NCBI GenBank assembly: GCA_003164035.1
Contig: PLRS01000074.1
Coordinates: 1-44,629 of the forward strand
DNA from: Bryobacterales bacterium
Lineage (GTDB): Bacteria > Acidobacteriota > Terriglobia > Bryobacterales > Bryobacteraceae
DNA: 44,629 bases
Direction: 5' to 3'
Made by a program: the position numbers and the translations under genes. Positions 32,615 through 42,008 of the stretch are shown in pieces. How positions within the stretch are numbered: the stretch's first letter is position 1; each line of letters begins with the position of its first letter. The notes below the pieces were generated by a model that saw only the letters and a list, made by a program, of their open reading frames with translations, had not been told where the DNA came from and made no database searches.

Positions 32615-33175
32615 ATGCTGACTCTGATTCTGGGCGGGGCGAGAAGTGGGAAATCGCGGTTCGCGCGCGACCGCGCGGCGGGCTCCGGTCATATCTTCCA
32701 TAGCCAGGTTTCCCATGGCAAGGTGTGCTACATCGCCACGGCGCGGGCCGGAGACGATGCCGAGATCGATGCGCGCATCGCCAGGCACCAGGCCGACCGG
32801 CCGGCGGAGTGGCAGACGGTGGAAGCGCCGCTGCGGCTGGGGGAGGCCGTCGAGCAGGCATCCCAACAATCCGCCGTGGTGCTGGTGGATTGTCTGACGA
32901 TTTGGCTGAGCAATTTCATGTTTGAGCATCGCCAGGCGCCGGCCGCGGAAACCGAAGCCGCGGCATTGGCCGAGATCGACCGCATCGCGGCTGCAGCGCG
33001 GACCGGCGGGCGGCAGGTGATTCTGGTATCGAACGAAGTGGGCTCGGCCACCGTGCCGGAATCGCCGGTGGCGCGCGCGTTTCGCGATCTGCAGGGAATC
33101 GCGAATCAACACGCCGCGCGGCATGCCGACGAAGTGCTGCTGGTGGTGGCCGGTTTGCCGGTAAAGCTGAAATGA
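32615..33175 (+). CDS. cobU: adenosylcobinamide kinase / adenosylcobinamide-phosphate guanylyltransferase
   Basis: 186 residues. LTLILGGARSGKSRFA is the Walker A GGARSGKS of CobU; ARIARHQADRPAEWQTVEAP carries the His that takes GMP; VVLVDCLTIWLSNF is the Walker B-like DCLT-W; VILVSNEVGSATVPESPVARAFRDLQGIANQHAARHADEVLLVVAGLP completes the family. About ten residues (GHIFHSQVSH) are inserted after the first helix compared with typical CobU. It activates adenosylcobinamide for CobS. Its stop overlaps the btuF ATG (ATGA). Confidence 0.96.
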   Translation: MLTLILGGARSGKSRFARDRAAGSGHIFHSQVSHGKVCYIATARAGDDAEIDARIARHQADRPAEWQTVEAPLRLGEAVEQASQQSAVVLVDCLTIWLSNFMFEHRQAPAAETEAAALAEIDRIAAAARTGGRQVILVSNEVGSATVPESPVARAFRDLQGIANQHAARHADEVLLVVAGLPVKLK

Positions 33176-34140
33176 AGAATCCTCGTGGAGCGGGCACTCG
33201 TGCCTGCCATGTCGGGACTCGTCCCGGCACGTTGTCGCGGAGCCAGGCAGGCGGGTGGAAGAACGCGTCCCGACGAGTCGGGACGTGGCAGGCACGAGTG
33301 CCCGCTCCACTTGTACTTCTCCTCCTCCTTGCGGCCGTTGCCCACGCAGCCGGGCCGGCCAGGCGCATCGTCTGTCTATCGCCCAACGATACGGAACTGC
33401 TCTACGGGCTGGGCGTGCTGGATCGCGTGGTGGGCGTATCGGGTTTCGATTCCTACCCTCCGGAAGTCGCCAAAATGGCCCACGTGGGAGGGTGGACGGA
33501 TCCCAGCCTGGAAAAAATCGTGGCGCTCCATCCCGATCTCATCGTCACCGAAGCGGACCAAGCGGCGCTGGTGGAAAGCAACCTGCGCAAACTGGGCCTG
33601 CCGATGCTGGCGCTGCCGGGCAAAACCATCGCGGACATCTATACCGCGGCCACGGAATTGGGGCGGGCGCTGGGGGTGGAAAAGCAGGCGGCGGAGCTGA
33701 TCGAACGGACGCGCGCGGGCCTGGAGGCGGTACGCCGCCGGACGGCGGGGCTGAGGCGGCCAACGGTGGCGATCGTAGTGGACCGCACGCCGGGCACGCT
33801 GCGCGATATGTATGCCGCCACGGGTGGCACCTACCTGGCCGAAGCGGTGGACATCGCGGGCGGAAGGATGGCGCTGGGCGCGGTACCCATCGGCTACGCC
33901 AAATTGAGCCAGGAGACCCTGCTGACGGCCGACCCGGAGATTATCCTGGATTTCATACACAGCGAAAACGGCCGCTTCGCCGCCAATCCAACCGAGGCCT
34001 GGAAGGCGCTGCCGCAACTCCGGGCCGTGCGCAACGGGCGCGTCTACGCCCTTTCCCAGGACTTCGTACTGCACGCTTCGCAGCGCATCGTGAACACGGC
34101 CGAGCTATTTGCGCGTACCATCCATCCGGAGGCGCGCTGA
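33172..34140 (+). CDS. btuF: BtuF-like corrinoid-binding protein with a palindromic insert in its signal peptide
   Basis: 322 residues as annotated. Codons 5-46 are made of an in-frame palindromic element (33185-33310). Without it the N-terminus reads MKNPLVLLLLLAAVAHAAG, a standard signal peptide. The mature part RRIVCLSPNDTELLYGLGVLDRVVGVSGFDSYPPEVAKMAHVGGWTDPSLEKIVALHPDLIV and QRIVNTAELFARTIHPEA matches periplasmic BtuF-type binding proteins. It delivers corrinoids to BtuCD. A GTG at 33298 just before the hydrophobic core might serve as the real start, leaving the element in the leader. Confidence 0.9.
   Translation: MKNPRGAGTRACHVGTRPGTLSRSQAGGWKNASRRVGTWQARVPAPLVLLLLLAAVAHAAGPARRIVCLSPNDTELLYGLGVLDRVVGVSGFDSYPPEVAKMAHVGGWTDPSLEKIVALHPDLIVTEADQAALVESNLRKLGLPMLALPGKTIADIYTAATELGRALGVEKQAAELIERTRAGLEAVRRRTAGLRRPTVAIVVDRTPGTLRDMYAATGGTYLAEAVDIAGGRMALGAVPIGYAKLSQETLLTADPEIILDFIHSENGRFAANPTEAWKALPQLRAVRNGRVYALSQDFVLHASQRIVNTAELFARTIHPEAR
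33185..33310 (+). repeat. 126-bp palindromic element inside btuF
   Basis: Perfect 25-bp inverted arms 33185-33209 and 33286-33310 (GTGGAGCGGGCACTCGTGCC and complement), with the stem continuing imperfectly inward. Length is 42 codons, so the frame is kept. Homologous to the core at 40102-40214. Confidence 0.9.
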
Positions 34141-34916
34141 TGGCGTGGTTTGAAACTCGCGGTCTGGACTACCGCTACGGGCAGGGTCCGCTGGTGGTGC
34201 GGGGCGTGAGTTTCGGCCTGGAGCGGGGTCGGTTGATGGCGGTGATTGGCGCCAACGGTAGCGGCAAGTCGACGCTGCTGCGGATGATGGCGGGGTTGCT
34301 GCGGCCGCTCGGGGGCGAGATGCGCCTGGACGGGCGGGCGCTGGCGGCGATGCCGGCGCGGGCGCGCGCCCGTGAGATCGCCTACGTGCCGCAAGCGGCG
34401 CTGCCGGTATTTCCATTCGCGGCCCTGGAGGTGGTGTTGAGCGGGCGCTCGCCGCATCTGGGGGCCTTCGGCTTCGAGGGCCCACGCGATCGCGAAAAGG
34501 CGCTGGAGGCTCTGGAAGCCATCGGCGCCGCCCACCTGGCCGCGCGGCGGGTCACGGATCTCTCCGGCGGGGAACGGCAGATGGTGGTGCTGGCCCGCGC
34601 CCTGGCGCAGGAGCCGCGCCTGCTGCTGCTCGACGAGCCCTCCGCCGCCCTCGATTTGAAACACCGCGCCGGGCTGGTGCGCGCGCTGGCGCGGCTGCGC
34701 GACGAGCGGGGGCTTACGGCCATCCTGGTGACGCACGACCTGGGCATGGTGGGCTCGACCTTCGACCGCGTGCTGGCGATGCGCTGTGGCGAAGTGGCGG
34801 CCGAGGACGCGCCCGACCGGGTGCTGGAAACCGCCCTGCTGGCCCGCATCTACGATGAGCCAAACGTGCGCGCCGGCCGTATCGACGGGCGCGCGGTGGT
34901 ATGGGTGGAGGCATGA
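34140..34916 (+). CDS. btuD: corrinoid ABC transporter ATPase
   Basis: 258 residues from ATG 34140, sharing one base with the btuF stop (TGATG). Walker A GANGSGKST (about 37-45), Q-loop YVPQAALPVF, signature LSGGERQMVVLARAL, Walker B LLLLDEPSAALDL and switch His in LVTHDLGMV are all intact. FecE/BtuD-type ATPase that powers the BtuC channel in the inner membrane. Its stop codon is touched by the left arm of a palindrome that separates it from btuC. Confidence 0.94.
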   Translation: MAWFETRGLDYRYGQGPLVVRGVSFGLERGRLMAVIGANGSGKSTLLRMMAGLLRPLGGEMRLDGRALAAMPARARAREIAYVPQAALPVFPFAALEVVLSGRSPHLGAFGFEGPRDREKALEALEAIGAAHLAARRVTDLSGGERQMVVLARALAQEPRLLLLDEPSAALDLKHRAGLVRALARLRDERGLTAILVTHDLGMVGSTFDRVLAMRCGEVAAEDAPDRVLETALLARIYDEPNVRAGRIDGRAVVWVEA

Positions 34917-35009
34917 GTAGGACAGGCCTCCTGGCCTGTCGTTGAGAAACTATGAACGGGCCGATCAAGAATGCCGGGCGGGTGACAGGCCAGGAGGCCT
35001 GTCCTACTC
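34915..35009 (+). repeat. 93-bp palindromic element at the btuD/btuC junction
   Basis: Perfect 26-bp arms 34915-34940 and 34984-35009 (AGTAGGACAGGCCTCCTGG and complement). Each arm is itself a hairpin (GACAGGCC-TCCT-GGCCTGTC). Removing 34917-35009 yields ATGA overlap of btuD with a btuC start reading MTNLPPPVTARLARA. Confidence 0.85.
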
Positions 35010-36016
35010 CGAACCTTCCCCCGCCGGTTACCGCCCGCCTGGCGCGCGCGCTGGCGGTACTGACGGTGCTGCTGGCAGGCGCGGTCGCTCTTGGCTTGTG
35101 GCAGGGTACCGAGAGACTCGACTTGACCAAGATTTTCTCGAACCCCATCGCGCGGGCGCTGTTCTTCCAGCTTCGTTTGCCGCGGGTACTCACCGGAGCG
35201 CTGATCGGCGCGGCTCTGGCCGCCACCGGCGCGGCGCTGCAGGCGCTGTTTCGGAATCCGCTGGCCGATCCTTATGCGCTGGGCGTTTCGGGCGGCGGCG
35301 CATTGGGTGCGAGCGTGGCGCTGGCGCTGGGCTGGAGCGCGCCGGTGCTGGGCATTCCGTTCGTCTACGTAGCGGCCTTCGGAGGCGCCATGCTGGCGAT
35401 GGCGGTAGTCCGGGCGATCGCCCGCACCGGCGTGATCACCCTGCCCGGAGCGTTGTTGCTGGCCGGCGTGGTGGTGAACCTCACCTCCGGCGCGGCCATG
35501 CTCACCGTTCAGTATGTGGTGGACCCGAACAGCGCTCTGCGCATGCTGCGTTTCATGACCGGCAGCCTGGACGTGGTGGGGCTGGACGGCGTCTGGCGCA
35601 TGGCGGCGATTCTGCTGCCCGCGCTGGCGGCGCTGGTGTGGTTCGCGCGCCCGCTGCACCTGATGGCCATCGACGAAGATACGGCGGCCACGCTGGGGGT
35701 GAATACGCACCGCACCGAACTGGCCGTACACACGCTGTGCTCGTTAGTGGTTGGGCTGGCGGTGGCCAACGGCGGCGCCATCGGGTTTGTGGGGCTGATC
35801 GTACCGCACGGCGTGCGCGCCGTCTTCGGTGAAGATGTGCGCGTGGTGCTGCCCGCCTCGCTGGTGGCGGGCGCCGCGTTCCTGGTGCTGGCCGATACGC
35901 TGGCGCGAACGGTGCTGCCCTCGACCGAGCTTCCGGTGGGCGCCATCACCGGCCTGCTGGGCGGCCCGCTGTTTCTGTGGCTGCTGCGCCGCCGCCAGCG
36001 CTACTCGGCGATATGA
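34952..36016 (+). CDS. btuC: corrinoid ABC transporter permease
   Basis: 354 residues. About nine to ten membrane helices. LFFQLRLPRVLTGALIGAALAATGAALQALFRNPLADPYALGVSGGGALGAS is the FecCD/BtuC signature. VGLAVANGGAIGFVGLIVPHGVRAVFG and ELPVGAITGLLGGPLFLWLLRRR are the coupling and final blocks. ATG 34952 lies in the loop of the palindrome, and codons 12-20 are its right arm, so the first 20 residues are element-derived. The older start was probably ATG 34913, now closed by a stop after ten codons. Stop overlaps cobS (ATGA). Confidence 0.93.
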   Translation: MNGPIKNAGRVTGQEACPTPNLPPPVTARLARALAVLTVLLAGAVALGLWQGTERLDLTKIFSNPIARALFFQLRLPRVLTGALIGAALAATGAALQALFRNPLADPYALGVSGGGALGASVALALGWSAPVLGIPFVYVAAFGGAMLAMAVVRAIARTGVITLPGALLLAGVVVNLTSGAAMLTVQYVVDPNSALRMLRFMTGSLDVVGLDGVWRMAAILLPALAALVWFARPLHLMAIDEDTAATLGVNTHRTELAVHTLCSLVVGLAVANGGAIGFVGLIVPHGVRAVFGEDVRVVLPASLVAGAAFLVLADTLARTVLPSTELPVGAITGLLGGPLFLWLLRRRQRYSAI

Positions 36017-36756
36017 TAGCGGCGATGCGGTCTCTGGTGGCGGCCGTGGCGTTTCTCACCCGCATTCCGGTGGGCCGCTGGGTCGATTGCGGACGCGAGG
36101 ACGTCGCCCGGTCCGCTGCGTGGTTTCCGTTTGTGGGCGCGCTGCTGGGCGGAATCGAGTGCCTGGCGGCATGGCTGCTCCGTCCCCAGCTTCCGGCGGC
36201 GGTGACGGCGGTTTTATTGGTTGCGCTGGACGTGCTGCTCACTGGCGCGCTGCACTACGACGGGCTGGCCGATTCCGCCGATGGTTTCGGTGGCGGCAAG
36301 GATCGCGACGACATTCTGCGCATCATGCGCGACCATTGCATAGGCAGCTATGGCGGCGTGGCGCTGGCGCTGGCGGTCGGAATGAAAATCGCGGCCCTGA
36401 CAGCACTGCTCGGCGGCTCGGCTTGGCCGCGGGCCGTCATTGCGGCGCCGCTGTTAGGACGTTGGGCGATTCTGCTGCTGAGCGCGGCCCTCCCCTACGC
36501 GCGCGCTACCGCGTCGGTGGTAGTGGGCATGGGCCGGAAAGCGCTCGCGTGGGGAACCTTGCTCACGGCGCTGGCACTGGCCGCCGGCCGCGATCCGCGC
36601 CTCTGGTTCGCCGCCGTAGTGGTGGTGCTGGTGGCCGCGCTGCTGGGCCTCTATTGCCGGCGCAGGATCGGCGGCATCACCGGCGACACGTTAGGCGCCG
36701 CCGCGGAACTCGGCGAGATCGCCGTATTGCTGGTGTTTTTGTGGAGGGTGGGATAA
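36013..36756 (+). CDS. cobS: cobalamin-5'-phosphate synthase
   Basis: 247 residues and about six membrane helices. MRSLVAAVAFLTRIPVG opens the family; ALHYDGLADSADGFGGGKDRDDILRIMRDHCIGSYGGVALAL contains the DGLADxxDG motif binding Mg and the substrate head. RRRIGGITGDTLGAAAELGEIAVLL carries GGxTGDxLGA. It joins adenosylcobinamide-GDP and alpha-ribazole (phosphate) in the inner membrane. Its ATG overlaps the btuC stop (36013-36016). With CobT, CobU and CobC it completes nucleotide-loop assembly. Confidence 0.96.
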   Translation: MIAAMRSLVAAVAFLTRIPVGRWVDCGREDVARSAAWFPFVGALLGGIECLAAWLLRPQLPAAVTAVLLVALDVLLTGALHYDGLADSADGFGGGKDRDDILRIMRDHCIGSYGGVALALAVGMKIAALTALLGGSAWPRAVIAAPLLGRWAILLLSAALPYARATASVVVGMGRKALAWGTLLTALALAAGRDPRLWFAAVVVVLVAALLGLYCRRRIGGITGDTLGAAAELGEIAVLLVFLWRVG

Positions 36757-36786
36757 ACGCGATCCCTGCAGCAACGGGCCATTCGC

Positions 36787-36792
36787 TAAAAT
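36787..36792 (+). promoter_or_regulatory. TAAAAT -10 box, leaderless spacing
   Basis: Six bases precede ATG 36799. It suggests that the PLP gene and cobC can be transcribed independently of the upstream cobalamin genes. Confidence 0.5.
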
Positions 36793-36798
36793 CGAGCG

Positions 36799-37944
36799 AT
36801 GACATCGCGGGATACGACAGGGAACAGCGCGGGTGATTCAGGTTCGGTCGAATCGTGGCTGGTCTCGGCAGGACGGGACCGGCGCCCGGGCTCGCCGCTA
36901 AACGTGCCGCCATGCCCGGCGTCGAACTTCGTGCTGGGCGAGCGCCGTGCGTACTCTCGCGACGACGGTACGCCGGGCTGGGAGGCACTGGAAGAGATCG
37001 TCGGCGGCCTCGAGGGTGGCTCTTCGGTCTCCTTCGCCTCCGGCATGGCGGGGATCGCGGCGATTTTCGATCAACTCCCCACCGGATCGGTCGTGGCACT
37101 ACCGGACGACTGCTACCAGGGTGTCGCGGGTCTCGCCGCCGCCGGCCAAGCCCGTGGCCGCTGGAGGGTCGATCGCATCGATGTGGCCGACACCGCGCGC
37201 TGGGTCGAGATGTGCGGCGTGGCCGACCTGATCTGGCTGGAGTCACCCTCGAACCCACTACTGGCCGTGGCCGACCTGGACCTTATCTGCGCAGCGCAGC
37301 GCAAACCGGGCGCCATCCTCGGCGTGGACAATACCTTCGCAACGCCGCTCAATCAGCGCCCTTTGGCGCTCGGCGCCGATGTCGCCGTGCAATCGGTGAC
37401 CAAGTTCATCGGCGGACACTCAGACCTGCTCGGAGGCGTTGTCACCGTGCGCGACGCGAATCTGTTGGCATCGCTGCGGCAGGCCCGGGAGCTCATGGGC
37501 GCAACGCCCGGAACGCTCGAGACATTCCTCGCCGTCCGCGGGGTTCGGACGCTTGCAGTGCGTCTGGAGCGGGCGCAGAGCAACGCGATGATACTCGCCG
37601 AGCGCCTCGCGCGCCATCCAAACGTTACGCTGACGCGCTATCCCGGCCTGGCGAGCCACCCAACTCACGACGCCGCGCGACGCCTACTCAAGGGTTTCGG
37701 CACGATTATCTCGTTCGACGTGCGTGGCGACGCCCCCGCCGCCGACGCCGTTTGCGCCGCACTGCACCTCATCCAACACGCCACCAGCCTGGGCGCGGTC
37801 GAGTCCACCATCGAACGGCGGGCCAGCATTCCCGGGCAGGAGCACCTGCCTCCGGGGCTGCTGCGCCTGAGCGTGGGTATCGAAGCCGTCGAGGACCTTT
37901 GGACCGATCTGGACCGAGCGCTGCGCAACGTGCGGGAAGTGTAG
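36799..37944 (+). CDS. Cys/Met-metabolism PLP-dependent enzyme (cystathionine gamma-synthase/lyase type)
   Basis: 381 residues. PPCPASNFVLGERRAYSRDDGTPGWEALEEIVGGLEGGSSVSFASGMAGIAAI is the gamma-family start with the phosphate-binding SGMA turn. VADLIWLESPSNPLLAVADL and GVDNTFATPLNQRPLALGADVAVQSVTKFIGGHSD hold the PLP-binding Asp and the Schiff-base Lys (VTKFIGGHSD). PPGLLRLSVGIEAVEDLWTDLDRAL closes the fold. It is not a CobD-type decarboxylase. Substrate may be cystathionine, homocysteine or an acyl-homoserine; the location inside a B12 operon hints at a link to B12-dependent methionine synthesis. Confidence 0.9.
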   Translation: MTSRDTTGNSAGDSGSVESWLVSAGRDRRPGSPLNVPPCPASNFVLGERRAYSRDDGTPGWEALEEIVGGLEGGSSVSFASGMAGIAAIFDQLPTGSVVALPDDCYQGVAGLAAAGQARGRWRVDRIDVADTARWVEMCGVADLIWLESPSNPLLAVADLDLICAAQRKPGAILGVDNTFATPLNQRPLALGADVAVQSVTKFIGGHSDLLGGVVTVRDANLLASLRQARELMGATPGTLETFLAVRGVRTLAVRLERAQSNAMILAERLARHPNVTLTRYPGLASHPTHDAARRLLKGFGTIISFDVRGDAPAADAVCAALHLIQHATSLGAVESTIERRASIPGQEHLPPGLLRLSVGIEAVEDLWTDLDRALRNVREV

Positions 37945-37966
37945 TGCTGAAAGCGGGCGGCATTCG

Positions 37967-40068
<2,102 letters not shown>

Positions 40069-40073
40069 AGCCC

Positions 40074-40249
40074 TGTCAGAAAATAACCGTGCCATTTCAA
40101 CGTGGCGCACGCACTCGTGCGTGCCGCGTCGGCATTCGTGCCGACGCTCGGCGTACCATGGGCGGGCGGGTGTCGAGAAAGTCTCGACACGGCACGCATG
40201 AGTGCGCGCGCCACGTCGGCGTCCAAGGATTTGGCACGGTTATTTCATG
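40074..40249 (+). repeat. MITE-like nested inverted repeat
   Basis: Outer ends GTCAGAAAATAACCGTGCCA and TGGCACGGTTATTTCATGAC are inverted copies with two mismatches. The inner core 40102-40214 has arms GTGGCGCACGCACTCGTGCG and CGCATGAGTGCGCGCGCCAC and is homologous to the btuF element. No coding region inside. Confidence 0.8.
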
Positions 40250-40256
40250 ACGATTC

Positions 40257-41363
40257 CTAAGGGGAGGCCGGTTGGGCGATGGCGACTCCCACCATCGAAT
40301 CGGCGCAGCCGTAATACAGGAACCAGCGATTCCGGAACCAGACCAGGCCCTCGGCGAACGTGTCTCCGGCGGCGTACTGGCCGGTCTTTTCGAACGGCAG
40401 CTCCGGCTTGAAGACGGGCTGGTCCAGGCGCGCGACCAGCGTAGCCGGGGCATCGGCCGCAAACAGCGCCTCGCCCGCCGCGTAGGCGTTCGGGCCGAGC
40501 GCCGTGTCGCCGCCGTCCGGGGCGTTCTTGCCGTTGTACAGCACTACGATGCCATCGGCAGTCAGCACCGGCGGCGGGCCGGTTTCGGGGAACGAACTGT
40601 CGAAGCGCCCGGCGCGTTTCGCCAGCACGGCGACCGGTTCGCCGCTGCCATCCTCGACGGCCCGCCAATGAATGAGATCGTCCGAGGTGGCCAGGCGTAT
40701 GACGCCTTCCCCCCAATACATCCAATACCTGCCGCCGATTTTGGCCGCGATGAGGCGGGCGCCTTCGACACGGGTCACAATCCCGGCCGATTTGTAGGAT
40801 AGCGCCTCGTACTTGGGGGAAACGCCCAGTGCGGGACCGTGCTTCGTCCAGTGAATCAGATCCCTGGACGTGGCGACGGCAGCGTCGGTTTTCTTTCGGT
40901 TCCACTGGGTGTAGGTCAGCACGTAAGTGCCGTCGTCGCTTTCGACGATGCGCGGGTCTTCGCAGCCTCCCGGCCATTCCCGATCCTTCTGGCTATCGTT
41001 ATCGGGGTAGAGAACCGGCTCCGGACGGCGAGTGAAGTGAATGCCATCGCCGCTTTCGGCGAGTCCCAGCCGGGAAGTGTGCATGCCAATGCGCATTTCG
41101 CCGGAGTCGTCCTCGGCGCGGTAGAGCACGTAAATCCTGCCGTTGCGCACGATGGCCGCCGGGTTGAATGTGTGCAGGGCCTCCCAGTGGACGCGCTTGC
41201 CATCCACCGGGTCCCGAAACACCGAATCCGGGTTCGGCGCGATCACGAGCGTGGCGGACGGACGCGCGAAGGGATCGATCTGCCACCGGGCGGCCTGGTC
41301 CGCGAAAACCGCGGCGGCGCAAAGGCCCGCGGCGGCGATGACGAACTTCAAAGGGCGGTTCAT
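40257..41363 (-). CDS. secreted GH130-like mannoside phosphorylase/hydrolase
   Basis: 368 residues with a signal peptide (MNRPLKFVIAAAGLCAAAVFA). Five-bladed propeller motifs: HTFNPAAIVRNGRIYVLYRAEDDSG, WPGGCEDPRIVESDDGTYVLTYTQWNRKKTDAAVATSRDLIHW, GRYWMYWGEGVIRLATSDDLIHW, TADGIVVLYNGKNA, and WFLYYGCADSMVGVAIA. The EDPR motif and YYGxAD end match GH130 enzymes acting on beta-mannosides. An exported member is more likely hydrolytic than phosphorolytic. It may work with the neighbouring esterase on plant or fungal glycans. Confidence 0.88.
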   Translation of the reverse strand: MNRPLKFVIAAAGLCAAAVFADQAARWQIDPFARPSATLVIAPNPDSVFRDPVDGKRVHWEALHTFNPAAIVRNGRIYVLYRAEDDSGEMRIGMHTSRLGLAESGDGIHFTRRPEPVLYPDNDSQKDREWPGGCEDPRIVESDDGTYVLTYTQWNRKKTDAAVATSRDLIHWTKHGPALGVSPKYEALSYKSAGIVTRVEGARLIAAKIGGRYWMYWGEGVIRLATSDDLIHWRAVEDGSGEPVAVLAKRAGRFDSSFPETGPPPVLTADGIVVLYNGKNAPDGGDTALGPNAYAAGEALFAADAPATLVARLDQPVFKPELPFEKTGQYAAGDTFAEGLVWFRNRWFLYYGCADSMVGVAIAQPASP

Positions 41364-41465
41364 GTCGGGTACCGATGCGATTCGGGAATATCCATTTTAG
41401 AGCGCCGAGTGCGGTTCCAGAATGCCCCAAGAGGCACCAACGTCGGTTTAGTGGGGCCGACGCCT

Positions 41466-41588
41466 GGCGGACGCCCTCGCCCGCGCGCGGCCCCTGGTCG
41501 CCGATGGCTGGCGGGAAAGGGATGACCGTTTGCGGCAAAGAGCGGGTCCAGGGAACCCGCGCAGGACGAGGACGTCCGCCCCCCATTA
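41466..41588 (-). repeat. dispersed palindromic repeat, copy 2
   Basis: The arms GGCGGACGCCCTCGCCCGCG (left) and the inverse of GCGCAGGACGAGGACGTCCG (right) face each other. The right arm and the flanking sequence match 3490-3583 in inverted orientation. Confidence 0.65.
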
Positions 41589-41639
41589 TCGCAATATCTT
41601 CGGAAATCCATAAAGGTATGCGGCATTAGGTGGAAGCAC

Positions 41640-41744
41640 ATGGCTCACCCAAAGCCGCCACAAAAGATACTGGCATCGGCAGCCAAAAACACCGGCGCTG
41701 CGGAGGAGAACAACGCCAGCGCGAAAACCGACGCCGCAGGCTGA
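41640..41744 (+). CDS. doubtful 34-residue frame, Lys/Ala-rich
   Basis: ATG 41640 preceded by AGGTGGAAG; reads MAHPKPPQKILASAAKNTGA then AEENNASAKTDAAG and TGA. No family is recognised; low-complexity composition. It lies between two repeats and may be chance. Confidence 0.2.
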   Translation: MAHPKPPQKILASAAKNTGAAEENNASAKTDAAG

Positions 41745-41797
41745 CAGTCCAATGCCGCATAGTTTTTCAGTCAAGCTCGCCTGCGTAAATAGTGGGG

Positions 41798-41909
41798 CGG
41801 GCAATTTTGCCCGCAGCCGCCTTTTTAGGCGGCTCTTTCGAGGTGCAGCCAGTCTCTCTGCCAGGCGAGAGCCGGCTAGAAAGCCGGCTGCAGCCAGAAT
41901 TGGCTGCCC
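41798..41909 (+). repeat. four-hairpin repeat
   Basis: In order: GCGGGCAA-TT-TTGCCCGC, AGCCGCCT-TTT-AGGCGGCT, AGCCGGCT-AGAA-AGCCGGCT, GCAGCCA-GAAT-TGGCTGC, then CCCCACG. The last hairpin and tail match 27792-27814. Confidence 0.8.
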
Positions 41910-42008
41910 CACGATCTGCTCAGCACGTCGCCCTAATGGAAAAGTATGCTGCATTCGCCACGAAGGCCCAGGCTTGCCTGGCGCGGCGCAACGCGGTACT
42001 AACGGAAC

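Larger units (their letters stand above)
41364..42008. other. 645-bp repeat-rich intergenic region
   Basis: Contains two repeat elements (41466-41588 and 41798-41909) and one doubtful short frame (41640-41744). No larger gene is supported. The right end gives TACTAA seven bases before the permease ATG, too weak to call a -10 box. Confidence 0.6.

Noticed and set aside
36799-37944. CobD-type threonine-phosphate decarboxylase
   Set aside because: The fold and the VTKFIGGHSD lysine motif are of the Cys/Met-metabolism family, not the class-I aminotransferase family of CobD.
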